Shown here: positions 17,498 to 25,919 of the stretch, piece by piece
Layout: each line of letters starts with the position of its first letter
Position numbering within the stretch: position 1 is the first letter of the stretch
Assembly (NCBI RefSeq): GCF_000767615.3
Contig: NZ_CP009553.3
Coordinates: forward strand, 124,001 to 188,000
Length of the DNA stretch: 64,000 nt
Origin: Pandoraea pnomenusa
GTDB taxonomy: Bacteria; Pseudomonadota; Gammaproteobacteria; Burkholderiales; Burkholderiaceae
Reading direction: 5' to 3'
Position numbers and translations under genes: made by a program
Notes under the pieces: model-generated
What the model was told of the DNA's origin: nothing
The model's input: only the letters and a program-made list of their open reading frames with translations
Databases searched by the model: none

Positions 17498-18957
17498 GCG
17501 TCACCTCCCGTTGGCGTGCCATCCGATCCTTGTGCGGCAGGCGACGTCCGGCCTTCGCTCGTCGGGGGTGGAGCGGTGTCTGCGTGCATGGGCACAGACG
17601 ACCCGACGGACTCGTTCGGGCCTGACACCGCGCCCGCCGGTCCGCCGCCGGTTTTGCCGTCCATCGTGCCGTCCATCGCGCCGAACGACAACTGACTTGC
17701 GACGAGACCGACCGCCGCGAGCCGCTGGCGCAGCGCCTCGCCCTCATGCGAGAGCACATCGGCCGATGCCGTGGAATCGGTCAGCAAGCGTGCCTGCAAC
17801 TGCTGACCGGACAGGCCAAGCGTGACGTCGACGGTACCCAGCGACGGCAGTGTGAGCCGCAAGTGCGTGTGCCAGGTCGATGGGGCCGTCGCTTCGCCGG
17901 GCGCGCCTTGTCCGGCGCGTTCTTCGACCTGCCACTCCATCGGTGCGCCGGGCCATGCCATGCCGTTCCATTGAAACTGCGGATTGACGAGCATGTCGAG
18001 CTGCTGGCGCACGAGCGTCACGCTCTCGGCCGGGGTATTGGCTACGGCGGCGATTGCGCCCGCCGGTCCATGAGGCTGTGCGCCGGTGGAACTGGCCGTG
18101 GCGGCACCGCCGTCGGCCGGGGACACGGCGGCGAGGTCGTGACCGCTCGGCAGCACGGTGTTCGTGGCATGCGCCACGCTGGCCGCATGGGCCAGCGCCG
18201 TGGCGGTGTTCGGGAGATTCGCGCTCGCGTTCAATCCGCCGTCGGCGGCATTGCCGGGCGTGGGTTGGCCCGGTACACCCGCCTGCACCGGCGCCGGCGG
18301 CGTTGCGCCGGGCAAGCCGGCCGCGCTGAGCGTCGGCCAGCCGGTCGCGAGCGACGCTTCCGCCCCCGCGGGTCCCAGCAAACGGGTGAGCGGTCCGGGG
18401 CCGGGCAGCGTTGCGTCGGCCCCGGCGGCGCGCAACTGCGCGGCAAGGTTGGCCGACGCCGGCCAGCGCAGTTGCGGCTCGGCCTGCAACTGCTCGAACG
18501 AGCGGCTGCCCGAGGCCCACTGCGCAAGATGCGATTCGTAGAACAGTCCGCTGGCCGACAATGCTTCCTTCAATGCCGAGGCGAGCAACGGCGCCAGTGC
18601 GGGCGCGCCCGTGCCGGGGGCGGCAGGCCACACCGGTGCGCTGGCCTGCACGGGACCGGGCGAGTCGGGGGCGAGACGCAGGATGGTGTCGATGGTGCGG
18701 GCGGCGGCGGACAGCGTCGCCTGCTGGACTGGCATCGGCAGCCGGGCAGGGGTTTGCGACGGCGTGTTGCCAAGACCGACGGCCGTGGGCGAGGCTTTGG
18801 CGGCGAGGTCGCCGAGGGCCGTGGTGGCGTCTCCCGTGGGCTGGGTGCCTGCGATGGCACTGGGAGCATTCGTCGATGAACCGCCCTGGCCGAGGCCGAG
18901 CAGCGAGTCGAGCCGCCGTGCGAGTGTCGTGGCCAGAACCGAGTCGAGACCGGCCAT
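17494..18957 (-). CDS. Second FliK-like hook-length control family protein
   Basis: This 487-residue protein has the FliK architecture. About 300 residues are low-complexity Ala/Pro/Gly/Thr, then comes a C-terminal hook-length domain (about 315-435) with VTLVRQQLDMLVNPQFQWNG, then LRLTLPSLGTVDVTLGLSGQ and LRQRLAAVGLVASQLSF. The orthodox FliK is encoded at 9291-10709, so this is a paralogue or a distant relative. It has no signal peptide or membrane segment. It is coupled to the FlhB-like gene by a four-base overlap. Since FliK signals to the FlhB C-domain, the pairing suggests a parallel or accessory switch. That is inference. Confidence 0.75.
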   Translation of the reverse strand: MAGLDSVLATTLARRLDSLLGLGQGGSSTNAPSAIAGTQPTGDATTALGDLAAKASPTAVGLGNTPSQTPARLPMPVQQATLSAAARTIDTILRLAPDSPGPVQASAPVWPAAPGTGAPALAPLLASALKEALSASGLFYESHLAQWASGSRSFEQLQAEPQLRWPASANLAAQLRAAGADATLPGPGPLTRLLGPAGAEASLATGWPTLSAAGLPGATPPAPVQAGVPGQPTPGNAADGGLNASANLPNTATALAHAASVAHATNTVLPSGHDLAAVSPADGGAATASSTGAQPHGPAGAIAAVANTPAESVTLVRQQLDMLVNPQFQWNGMAWPGAPMEWQVEERAGQGAPGEATAPSTWHTHLRLTLPSLGTVDVTLGLSGQQLQARLLTDSTASADVLSHEGEALRQRLAAVGLVASQLSFGAMDGTMDGKTGGGPAGAVSGPNESVGSSVPMHADTAPPPTSEGRTSPAAQGSDGTPTGGDA

Positions 18958-19027
18958 GCCTTACTCCGAAGTGTGAGCGTCGTGACGCGCCGCCGATGTC
19001 GCCGCGCCGCGGCGCATCGGATGCGGG

Positions 19028-19366
19028 TCAGGCACCCAGGTTCAGGCCGTAGACTTCGTGCAGGGCACGTTGACGGCGCGTGCTGTGGATCATGGCATCG
19101 AGGTGCGCGAGACGCGGCACCACGAGATCCCGAATGGCGGCATCGTCGGCCAGAATGCGCCGGATGATCGCGTGCTTGCGCGCTCGCTCGTCTTCGGTGA
19201 GCGGCAGCGAGGCGTCGAGTTGCTTGATCGAATCGACCTGCGCGCGGTATTGCGTCTCGAGATCGATGAGCGCATCCCAGTCGCCGTCGCGCGCCACGCC
19301 GAGCATGCGCTCGGTGAGGCCGGCAATACTTTCGTAGCAGTTCAGCAAAGTCGTGGCTTCATTCAT
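19028..19366 (-). CDS. fliT: Flagellar export chaperone FliT
   Basis: FliT is a small helical chaperone for the filament cap FliD, and in enterics it also restrains FlhDC. The ATG at 19366 gives 112 residues (MNEATTLLNCYESIAGLTER at the start), a typical FliT length, with an amphipathic helical pattern through DGDWDALIDLETQYRAQVDS. The sequence is poorly conserved across the family, so the call leans on size, helix pattern and the order fliD-fliS-fliT. Its start lies within the last 8 bases of fliS. Confidence 0.8.
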   Translation of the reverse strand: MNEATTLLNCYESIAGLTERMLGVARDGDWDALIDLETQYRAQVDSIKQLDASLPLTEDERARKHAIIRRILADDAAIRDLVVPRLAHLDAMIHSTRRQRALHEVYGLNLGA

Positions 19367-19793
19367 AGCGCACTCCGGTGCCCGCCTGCGCGGCGGGGAC
19401 ACCCGTGCCGGTAGCCGGGGCAATCTCGCGCCAGGCCGATGCAATCGTCTCGAGCAGGGTATCGACTTCCCGTACCTTGGCAACGTCGTTCTCGAGATTC
19501 GCCTCGAGCAGACGCTGACTCATGTAGTCGTAGAGATCGCGCAGGTTACGGGACAGTTCCCCGCCGACTTCCATGTTCAGGCCATCGCGCAACCCGCCGA
19601 TGATGCCAATGGCCTTGGAGATGGCCTGGCCACGCTCGGCGATGCGTCCGTCCTCGAAATGAACGCGTGCCTTGGTGAGCGCTGCCTTGGCGCCGTCGAA
19701 CAGCATCACGATGAGCTGATGCGGGCTGGCGGCGACCACCCCTGTTTCGAGACCGACCTTGCGATAGGCATTGGCGGCGTTTTGACCGTACAT
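19359..19793 (-). CDS. fliS: Flagellar export chaperone FliS
   Basis: FliS binds the flagellin C-terminus and keeps it from polymerising in the cytoplasm. This 144-residue protein has the full signature: NAYRKVGLETGVVAASPHQL, IVMLFDGAKAALTKA, GLRDGLNMEVGGELSRNLRD and LYDYMSQRLLEAN. It lies 57 bases after fliD and overlaps the start of fliT by 8 bases. Confidence 0.97.
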   Translation of the reverse strand: MYGQNAANAYRKVGLETGVVAASPHQLIVMLFDGAKAALTKARVHFEDGRIAERGQAISKAIGIIGGLRDGLNMEVGGELSRNLRDLYDYMSQRLLEANLENDVAKVREVDTLLETIASAWREIAPATGTGVPAAQAGTGVRYE

Positions 19794-19850
19794 GACTTTC
19801 TCCCAAGCGCGTGGACGTCGAGCGTTGCGCGCTGGCTTCGATGACTTCGA

Positions 19851-21899
19851 TTACTTCGAGGACGAGGACGACGAGGACGAACCGCCCAGCACCTGCTTGA
19901 GGTAGTCGCTGGTGTTCTGCAGTTTGGCCATCGTGGCGTCGAGCGCGGTGAACTGCGCGAGATAGCGGTTCTGCATCTGCGTCATCTGATCCTGCCAATC
20001 CGATTCCTGCTGCTGGATCTGCTTGATCGTGGCGTTCAGGCTGCTCGTGGCGGACGAGATCGCGCCCTTCGTGCTGAGGAAGTCGGTGACCTGATTGTTC
20101 AGCAGCGAGGCATACCCCTGCGAGAACGATACCGTACCACGGCTGCCCGTATTCGAACCGCCGATTGTCAGCTTCAGGCCGTCCACTGCCGTACCGGCGC
20201 CGCCCGTGAGCGTCTGGCCGCTGCCCACGGCCGACAGGCCGCCGATGGTCCCCTGCACGTCGACGCCCGTCGTGAGCGTATTGGTACCGAACACGCCTGC
20301 ATAAGCCGAGCCGCCCGTGACCTGTACGCGCGAGGCCGAGCCATAGCGATTCGACGTGATCGTGAGAATGCCGTTCTTCTGCGCCACGCTCACGCCGGAG
20401 CCGGCGCCCGAGAATACGCTGTTGCCATTGATGGCCGACTGAATGGCAGTGGCGAGTTGGTCCGCCGTATAGGTGCCGTTCGGAATGACGATGCTCGCGT
20501 TGTTACCGTCGAGCAGGATGTTCAACTGATTGTTCGCCGCCGTGATGGTGGTGCTGGCGGGTAGCGTCACCGAGCCGGTCGCCGTGCCCTGCGTGGCGAT
20601 CTGCGTGATGTTTACCGCGTAGTTTCCCGGCTGGGTCTTGGTCGACGAGCTGTTGTACGTGATCAGACTGTCGGAACTGATGCCGTTCGTGGCGAGCAGC
20701 GACGCGAGTTGCTGAAAGCCGGTGCCCGTCGACATCGCCTTGTTCAGCGCCGAGGTATCGAGTGCGAGCGTGCCGTCGGTCTGGAAGTTCACGCCGATCT
20801 GCGCGAGCGACGAGAGGCCCGTGCTTTGCACGCCCGGGAGGCGGCCGTTCAGGATGTTCTGCAACTGCGTTTGCACCAGGGTCACCGTGGAGTCGCCGAT
20901 CAGCGCCCCCGTGGCCTGACCCGTCGGGTCGTACTTGGTGAGCGTGGTCATGGTGCTTTGCAGCGTGTTGTACGCCGTGACGAAGCTCTGGACCGCGCTG
21001 GTGACCGCGCTGGAATTGTTGGACAGGGTGACCGTGGTGGTGCCTGTCTTGATGAGCGACAGCGACAGGCCCTGCACCGAATTCTGCACGCTGTTCGTGG
21101 CGCTGGTGATGGCCAGGCCGTTGACGGTGAGCTTGGCGTTCTGAGCCGCCGCCGTTTGCGTGAGGTTCTGCGTGCCCGTTGCGTCGTAGGTGAGCATGTT
21201 CGTGATCGTCGCGTCGCCACCGGCGGCCGCGGAGATGTTCATGCTCATGTTCTCGCCCGTGGTCTTGGACGTCAGCACGAGGCGGTACGGGGTGCCGCTA
21301 CCGTCGTTGACGATCGTCGCATTGACCGGCGCGCCCGACGCGTTGATCGCGTCGCGGATGCCCTGCAGCGAGTTGTTGCTGCTGTCGATGGTGATGGTGA
21401 CCGGCGTTTGCGAGGCGTTGGCGGTGAATCCCGCCCCCGAATAAGTACCGTTGGTGAGCGTGCCGCCCGTGATCGTACCGAACGAGAACGTCAGTTTGGT
21501 TGCGGTGCCCGAACCGATGGCGCTCGTCTGGTTGGCCACCCCGCTCGTCGACAGGCTTTGCGCCTGCGCCAGTTGCGAGACATTGACGCTGTAGGCGCCG
21601 GCCGCCGCGCCGGTGGAACTCGACGCGGTGAGAATCGTGTTGTCGGCGACGTTGGCCGACATTTGCAGATACTGCGAGGCGCTCGACAGGGTCAGCAACG
21701 ACGCCTGGAACGCGGACAGCGAGGATTGAAGCTGACCGAGCGCGGAGAGCTTGGTCTGGTAGCTGGACTCCTGGTTCTTCAGCAGCGTGAGCTTGTTGTT
21801 CGCCGGCTGCATCAAGCTCGTGACAAGGGCGTTGACGTCCAGCCCCGAGCCGATACCGGGGGAGGAGATGCTGCCAGTCGAAGACGTTGAAGTTGCCAT
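19851..21899 (-). CDS. fliD: Flagellar filament cap protein FliD (HAP2)
   Basis: FliD forms the cap under which flagellin subunits fold. At 682 residues it is longer than the enteric protein (about 470). The conserved N-terminal domain includes SSPGIGSGLDVNALVTSLMQ and ALGQLQSSLSAFQ. The C-terminal domain has QMQNRYLAQFTALDATMAKL and SDYLKQVLGG, followed by a serine run. The middle holds flagellin-hook-IN type segments such as NNSLQGIRDAINASGAPVNA and YTADQLATAIQSAINGNSVF. The extra length comes from this variable, Thr/Ser/Gly-rich central part. I see no sigma-28 site in the 159-bp gap to fliC. Confidence 0.96.
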   Translation of the reverse strand: MATSTSSTGSISSPGIGSGLDVNALVTSLMQPANNKLTLLKNQESSYQTKLSALGQLQSSLSAFQASLLTLSSASQYLQMSANVADNTILTASSSTGAAAGAYSVNVSQLAQAQSLSTSGVANQTSAIGSGTATKLTFSFGTITGGTLTNGTYSGAGFTANASQTPVTITIDSSNNSLQGIRDAINASGAPVNATIVNDGSGTPYRLVLTSKTTGENMSMNISAAAGGDATITNMLTYDATGTQNLTQTAAAQNAKLTVNGLAITSATNSVQNSVQGLSLSLIKTGTTTVTLSNNSSAVTSAVQSFVTAYNTLQSTMTTLTKYDPTGQATGALIGDSTVTLVQTQLQNILNGRLPGVQSTGLSSLAQIGVNFQTDGTLALDTSALNKAMSTGTGFQQLASLLATNGISSDSLITYNSSSTKTQPGNYAVNITQIATQGTATGSVTLPASTTITAANNQLNILLDGNNASIVIPNGTYTADQLATAIQSAINGNSVFSGAGSGVSVAQKNGILTITSNRYGSASRVQVTGGSAYAGVFGTNTLTTGVDVQGTIGGLSAVGSGQTLTGGAGTAVDGLKLTIGGSNTGSRGTVSFSQGYASLLNNQVTDFLSTKGAISSATSSLNATIKQIQQQESDWQDQMTQMQNRYLAQFTALDATMAKLQNTSDYLKQVLGGSSSSSSSSK

Positions 21900-22011
21900 G
21901 TTTTCTGCTCTCGCTTTGTTGAACTCGGGCTTCCTTGCCGACGTGCCGCAACAGGCCGGTCTGTAAAGCTTAAGGCGGCGGCACCGCGTATTGCAGTGAC
22001 GCCGCCGGCGG

Positions 22012-22033
22012 ACCGCACGCTCGCGCGTGCGGT
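22012..22033 (-). terminator. Hairpin downstream of fliC
   Basis: ACCGCACGC (22012-22020) pairs perfectly with GCGTGCGGT (22025-22033) around a four-base loop, 26 bases after the fliC stop codon. There is no clear U-tract on the minus strand, so it may slow decay of the flagellin mRNA or give partial termination before fliD. Confidence 0.5.
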
Positions 22034-22058
22034 TTCACTTCAGTGCCGCTCTCCGGTA

Positions 22059-23480
22059 TTACTGGAGGAGCTTGAGCACTTGCTGCGGCAGCTGGTTGGC
22101 TTGCGACAGCATCGAGATACCGGCTTGTTGCAGGATCTGCGAGCGGGTCAGGTTGGCCGTTTCCGCTGCGTAGTCCGTGTCTTGCACGCCCGAACGCGCT
22201 TGCGTCAGGTTTTGCGTCGTGGTCGACAGGCTCGAGATGGTCGACTGGAAGCGGTTTTGCGTTGCACCCAGCGTTGCGTTGAACGAGTCAACCGTCGTGA
22301 TGGCCGCGTCGATCTGCGAGAGCATCTTCGTGGCGTTGTTCACGCTCAGCACGTCGGCCGTGGCCAGGCTGCCCGACGTCGTGTACGTGCCGGCGGTCAG
22401 GCCGAGCTGCGTCAGGGTCGACGGCGTGCCGGCGTTGGTCGACGAGATCGCGAACGCCTGGCCCGAGCTGATATGCATCGCGCCGGTCGAGTCGATGAAC
22501 GCGTTGATGCCGATGTTCGCCGAGTTGATGGCCGTGGCCAGATCCGACGAGTTCTTGAACGTGCCGGTGATGTCGTGGGCAACGCCGTTGACCGTGAAGG
22601 TCAGGTCGCCGGTCGACAGGGTGGTCTGGAACTGCGAGGCCACGCCGGTCGACGTGACGGCTGCGCCGCCTGCGGCGATGGTGGCCGGCAGACCCAGGGT
22701 GGCCTGGTCGGCGCCGCCGACGGTCAGTGCGGCAGCCGGGTCGGTGTTGGCGATCACCAGTTGGCCCGACGAGTTGACCGAAGCGATGTTGGCGGTGAAG
22801 CCAGCCTTCGCACCTGCCGTGTTGATGGCGGCGGCCAGATCGTTGGCGTTGTTGTACGTGCCGGCGGCAACGTTCTGTGCCGTGCCGGCGCCGTCCTGAA
22901 TCGTCAGGGCGCCGGCGGCGACCGTGAACGACAGCGGGTTCGTCGTCGAGTTGGCGGTTGCCACGGCGCCGATGCTCGACGTCGTCATGCTTTGCGTCAG
23001 GTTGACCGAGATGGTCTGGCCGGCGTTGGCGCCAACTTGGAAGTTCGCCACGCCCATCGTGCCGTTGAGCACCGACAGACCGTTGAACTGGGTTTGCGAC
23101 GCCGTGCGGTTGATTTCAGCCAGACGCTGCTGGACTTCCTGGTCCAGGGCGGCGCGGTCCGAATCCGAGTTCGTGGCGTTGGTGGCCTGAACGGCCAGCG
23201 TGCGGATGCGTTGCAGGTTGTCGGTGATCGACGACAGGGCGCCGGCAGCCGTCTGCACCAGCGAGATGCCGTCGTTGGCGTTGCGCTGGGCTTGCGTCAG
23301 ACCGTTGACCTGAGCGGTCATGCGGTCGGTAATGGCCAGACCGGCGGCATCGTCGGCGGCGCTGTTGATGCGCAGGCCCGACGACAGACGCGTGATCGAG
23401 GTTTGCAGGCTGCCCTGCGAGGTGCTGAGGTTGCGTTGTGCAACCAGCGAGAAGATATTGGTATTGATGACGGATGCCAT
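22059..23480 (-). CDS. fliC: Flagellin FliC
   Basis: This 473-residue protein is the filament subunit. The N-terminal D0/D1 region is canonical: MASVINTNIFSLVAQRNLST, RLSSGLRINSAADDAAGLAI and ISLVQTAAGALSSITDNLQR. The C-terminal D1/D0 region matches, with TQNRFQSTISSLSTTTQNL, SRSGVQDTDYAAETANLTRS (first residue A in the protein) and MLSQANQLPQQVLKLLQ. The variable middle (about 170-390) has two hook-IN-like segments, NNANDLAAAINTAGAKAGF and KNSSDLATAINSANIG. A strong GGAG site precedes the ATG, and a near-consensus sigma-28 promoter lies about 95 bases upstream. Confidence 0.98.
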   Translation of the reverse strand: MASVINTNIFSLVAQRNLSTSQGSLQTSITRLSSGLRINSAADDAAGLAITDRMTAQVNGLTQAQRNANDGISLVQTAAGALSSITDNLQRIRTLAVQATNATNSDSDRAALDQEVQQRLAEINRTASQTQFNGLSVLNGTMGVANFQVGANAGQTISVNLTQSMTTSSIGAVATANSTTNPLSFTVAAGALTIQDGAGTAQNVAAGTYNNANDLAAAINTAGAKAGFTANIASVNSSGQLVIANTDPAAALTVGGADQATLGLPATIAAGGAAVTSTGVASQFQTTLSTGDLTFTVNGVAHDITGTFKNSSDLATAINSANIGINAFIDSTGAMHISSGQAFAISSTNAGTPSTLTQLGLTAGTYTTSGSLATADVLSVNNATKMLSQIDAAITTVDSFNATLGATQNRFQSTISSLSTTTQNLTQARSGVQDTDYAAETANLTRSQILQQAGISMLSQANQLPQQVLKLLQ

Positions 23481-23573
23481 TTAGCAACTCCTTTCCCAAA
23501 GATTTTTTGGCTCCGGCTTAAGCGCCGTAACTTTGGCTCACCAGCCAATCGCCGAAAGCCGCCGTTGTAGGGG

Positions 23574-23600
23574 ATATCGGACGCCCATTGGGAAAATTTA
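23574..23600 (-). promoter_or_regulatory. Sigma-28 (FliA) promoter of fliC
   Basis: On the minus strand the sequence reads TAAATTTT, 11 bases, TCCGATAT. Against the consensus TAAAGTTT-N11-GCCGATAA this is 7 of 8, exact spacing, and 6 of 8. It lies about 95 bases upstream of the fliC ATG, a normal distance for a flagellin leader. It is the best promoter match in the window. Confidence 0.88.
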
Positions 23601-23884
23601 GGGTGGTTTTGCAAAATGCTTCACCGACCCGCATCGACTGACCCCGTCGATGTCGGAAAAACACTAATGCATCAGTCTACAAATTTCCGCCACGATCGAT
23701 CCGCCAAGGAAAGGGGGAATCTGCCGCCTATTCATGCCCGGTAAGGCGCTGACAGGTTCGGGGGTGGCAAAATCAGGGCGGCGTGCGGCGCCGGTTTCGC
23801 CGTCAGGCGCAAGATTCGGCGGTGAGCGAAATATTTTTTCAGGCGCCGTGAAAAAACATTCCCAGTGGGGCGATCGGACGCACC

Positions 23885-23916
23885 AAAAGACCGTGGCCCG
23901 CTGTCGCGGGCCACGG
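23885..23916 (-). terminator. Intrinsic terminator after the NarL-type regulator
   Basis: CCGTGGCCCGC (23891-23901) pairs perfectly with GCGGGCCACGG (23906-23916) around a four-base loop. On the minus strand it is followed by TCTTTTGG. It ends the regulator unit whose stop codon is at 23974. The remaining sequence between here and the fliC promoter (about 23601-23880) holds no gene that I can support. Confidence 0.8.
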
Positions 23917-23973
23917 AGTGAGTACTTATTCCGGTGGGTATCGGGCGTCGGGTCGGCTACCGGCCGATGAGAA

Positions 23974-24633
23974 TCACACGCCGACCGGGCCCATTTCGGC
24001 GCTGACCAGACCGTGTTGCATCACGTAATACGTGAGTTCGGCGTTGTTGTTCAGACGCATTTTCTCGAGCAGGCGGGTGCGATAGACGCTCACCGTCTTC
24101 ACCGACAGCGAGAGCGCGTTGGCAATGTCCGTGAGGCGCTTGCCCGAGCCGATCATGCACAGCGTCTGGTATTCGCGGTCCGACAGGCGTTCGTGCGGCG
24201 GCTGGTCGGCGTCGGGGCCGAGGTAGTCGGCGAGCGTTTCGGCAACCATCGGGCTCACGTACTTGCGGCCCGAAGCGACCTGGCGCACGGCCGAGACCAG
24301 TTGCTGGGCGTTCGATCGCTTGCTCAGGTAGCCGGCGGCGCCGGCCTTCAGGGCGCGCAGCGCGAACTGGCCCTCGCCGTACATGCTGAAGATCATGATC
24401 GGCAGACGGGGGTGCTTGCGACGAAGCGTCTTGAGAATCTCGAGACCGTTGGTGTCGGGCAGCGAAATGTCGAGCAGGACGATGTCCCACTGCGCCGCGT
24501 CGGTCATCTCCAGCGCTTCCGCGCCGCAATCGGCTTCGCCGATCACGGCGATGCTCCCGCTATCGGTGAGCAATTGCCGCACGCCCTGACGCACGATGGC
24601 GTGGTCGTCGACGATGAGCACTCTAAGCGTCAT
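23974..24633 (-). CDS. NarL/FixJ-family DNA-binding response regulator
   Basis: The ATG at 24633 gives 219 residues. The receiver domain (about 1-120) shows the acidic pair in LIVDDH, the phosphorylated Asp at about residue 55 in DIVLLDISLPDTNG, and the conserved Lys in AAGYLSKRS. The LuxR-type helix-turn-helix follows (about 148-210): LSDREYQTLCMIGSGKRLTD, then IANALSLSVKTVSVYRTRLL. It is translationally coupled to the sensor kinase upstream by a four-base ATGA overlap, so the two form a two-component system. It lies between flagellin and a second regulatory locus. A link to motility is possible from position alone, and the target genes are not shown. Confidence 0.93.
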   Translation of the reverse strand: MTLRVLIVDDHAIVRQGVRQLLTDSGSIAVIGEADCGAEALEMTDAAQWDIVLLDISLPDTNGLEILKTLRRKHPRLPIMIFSMYGEGQFALRALKAGAAGYLSKRSNAQQLVSAVRQVASGRKYVSPMVAETLADYLGPDADQPPHERLSDREYQTLCMIGSGKRLTDIANALSLSVKTVSVYRTRLLEKMRLNNNAELTYYVMQHGLVSAEMGPVGV

Positions 24634-25550
24634 GATGCGTATCCGTGAAGAGCAAGCGATTCCGGGGCTTGATGGCCGGCGGCGAGTGCGGCCGCCGGGG
24701 ACGACAGAATCTGGTGCCAGGGAAGCCGCGCACAGACGAGCGTCCCCGATCCTTGAGCACTGCCATTGCCATGACCGATACGAAGTGTGCCGCCGAGCGC
24801 CGTGCAGCGCTCGCGCATGCCAACAAGTCCAAAATGTCCCTGCTTGCGACGCGCGCCGCGGGCCAGGCCGCAACCGTCGTCGGAAATCGTGAGTTTGAGT
24901 GAGCGATGGCTGCCGTCGAGCGCCACGACCACGCGCGACGCGCGTGCATGTCGGGCGACGTTGGTCAGCGCTTCCTGCGCAATACGGTACAGGGCCAGCA
25001 TCGCGTCGGCATTGAGATGTGCCACGCGCTCGCGCGTCACGTCGTCGCAACGCCAGATGCAGGCAAGACCGCTTTGCTCGCCGAAGCCGCGCACCCATGC
25101 GCGCAGCGCCATCACGAGGCCAGCTTCCAGCGCGGGCGGGCGGTGGTGGCCAACGAGCTCGTCCGCGGCGTCCTGCGCGGCGCTCGCCGCCGTTTGAATC
25201 TGGGTACAGAGCGACTGCCACTCGGCGGCGTCGGCCGGCGGGCGCATCGCGAGACGCGAAACCGCCAGCTGCAGTGCCGTGAGATGGGCGCCGAGCCCGT
25301 CGTGCATCTCCTGCGCCAGACGTGCGCGCTCGGCTTCGCGAGCGGCATCGATCTTGCGCGCAACGGCTTGCGACATCGGTCGCGCCGCCACCGCCCGCGC
25401 AGCACGCGAGGCGGTCTCCGCCGGCAGCGCCGAGTCACAGGCGGCGGGCTGATCCGAAGCCGGGGCGGCGGCGCGCGCGTGCATCGCGTCGTCCGGTGAC
25501 GACGCGCGACGTCTCGCAGCCTGAGCGGCAGGATCGACGAGATACGACAT
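24630..25550 (-). CDS. Soluble NarX/UhpB-type sensor histidine kinase
   Basis: I start this kinase at the ATG at 25550, with AGGGA nine bases before it, giving 306 residues. An ATG at 25607 lacks a ribosome site. The first 100 residues are Ala/Arg-rich with no recognisable sensor domain or membrane helix, so it is probably cytoplasmic. The HisKA_3 helix has RLAQEMHDGLGAHLTALQLA, with the phosphorylated His. The Gln that many of these kinases have five residues after the His, used for phosphatase activity, is Ala here. The ATPase domain shows IAQEALTNVARHARA, DDGCGLA and GHFGLVGMRERC. It overlaps its regulator by four bases, and a perfect FNR-type box lies upstream. Confidence 0.88.
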   Translation of the reverse strand: MSYLVDPAAQAARRRASSPDDAMHARAAAPASDQPAACDSALPAETASRAARAVAARPMSQAVARKIDAAREAERARLAQEMHDGLGAHLTALQLAVSRLAMRPPADAAEWQSLCTQIQTAASAAQDAADELVGHHRPPALEAGLVMALRAWVRGFGEQSGLACIWRCDDVTRERVAHLNADAMLALYRIAQEALTNVARHARASRVVVALDGSHRSLKLTISDDGCGLARGARRKQGHFGLVGMRERCTALGGTLRIGHGNGSAQGSGTLVCARLPWHQILSSPAAALAAGHQAPESLALHGYAS

Positions 25551-25685
25551 GAAGGCAAATCCCTGAGAGAAAAAGTCCCGTGCCACAACCCACGTGGCGA
25601 GACCCATTTCAATTTAACAAACTTTACATTTCGTCACAAATACACGCGGTGGGCAACCGCATGGTTGACAGCGAAGCCTAACTAT

Positions 25686-25699
25686 TTGATTTGGATCAA
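25686..25699. promoter_or_regulatory. FNR/ANR-type box upstream of the NarL-type two-component system
   Basis: TTGATTTGGATCAA is a perfect match to the FNR half-sites TTGAT-N4-ATCAA. It lies in the 369-bp intergenic region 25551-25919, about 135 bases upstream of the kinase ATG. That region is distinctly AT-rich for this chromosome, especially 25681-25860. I could not place a -10 element at the ideal distance. The rest of the region holds no gene that I can support; a 61-codon frame at 25682-25867 has a weak start and no recognisable features. Confidence 0.6.
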
Positions 25700-25919
25700 G
25701 AAGTTTTTGCTTGCGTGAGGAGGATTTCGCGAAGGCCCCAAATATATCAGGGTTTGTCCTAGCGCATCCAGTCGATCGTATGTTTCAAACGACATCTCAC
25801 GGCTAAATGATTGTAACGCCTTAATTTTTATCCCAACTTCATACGATTGTGATTTTCTTTCAGGCACGCACGCGGGTATACCACGCGCGCCATCGGTCAG
25901 GGACTTCGCGTGACGTAGC

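Noticed and set aside
21955..21975. TTAAGCTTTACAG upstream of fliD as a possible sigma-28 -35 element
   Set aside because: No GCCGATAA-like element follows at the right spacing. fliD may be read from the fliC promoter or another unrecognised site.
25619..25626. An exact TAAAGTTT on the minus strand, as in a sigma-28 -35 element, before the sensor kinase
   Set aside because: The -10 position 11 bases downstream reads ATGGGTCT, which does not resemble GCCGATAA, so I do not call a sigma-28 promoter.
25682..25867. A 61-codon minus-strand frame in an AT-rich intergenic region
   Set aside because: It starts with GTG without a ribosome site, has no recognisable domain, and overlaps the perfect FNR box. 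It is probably non-coding.
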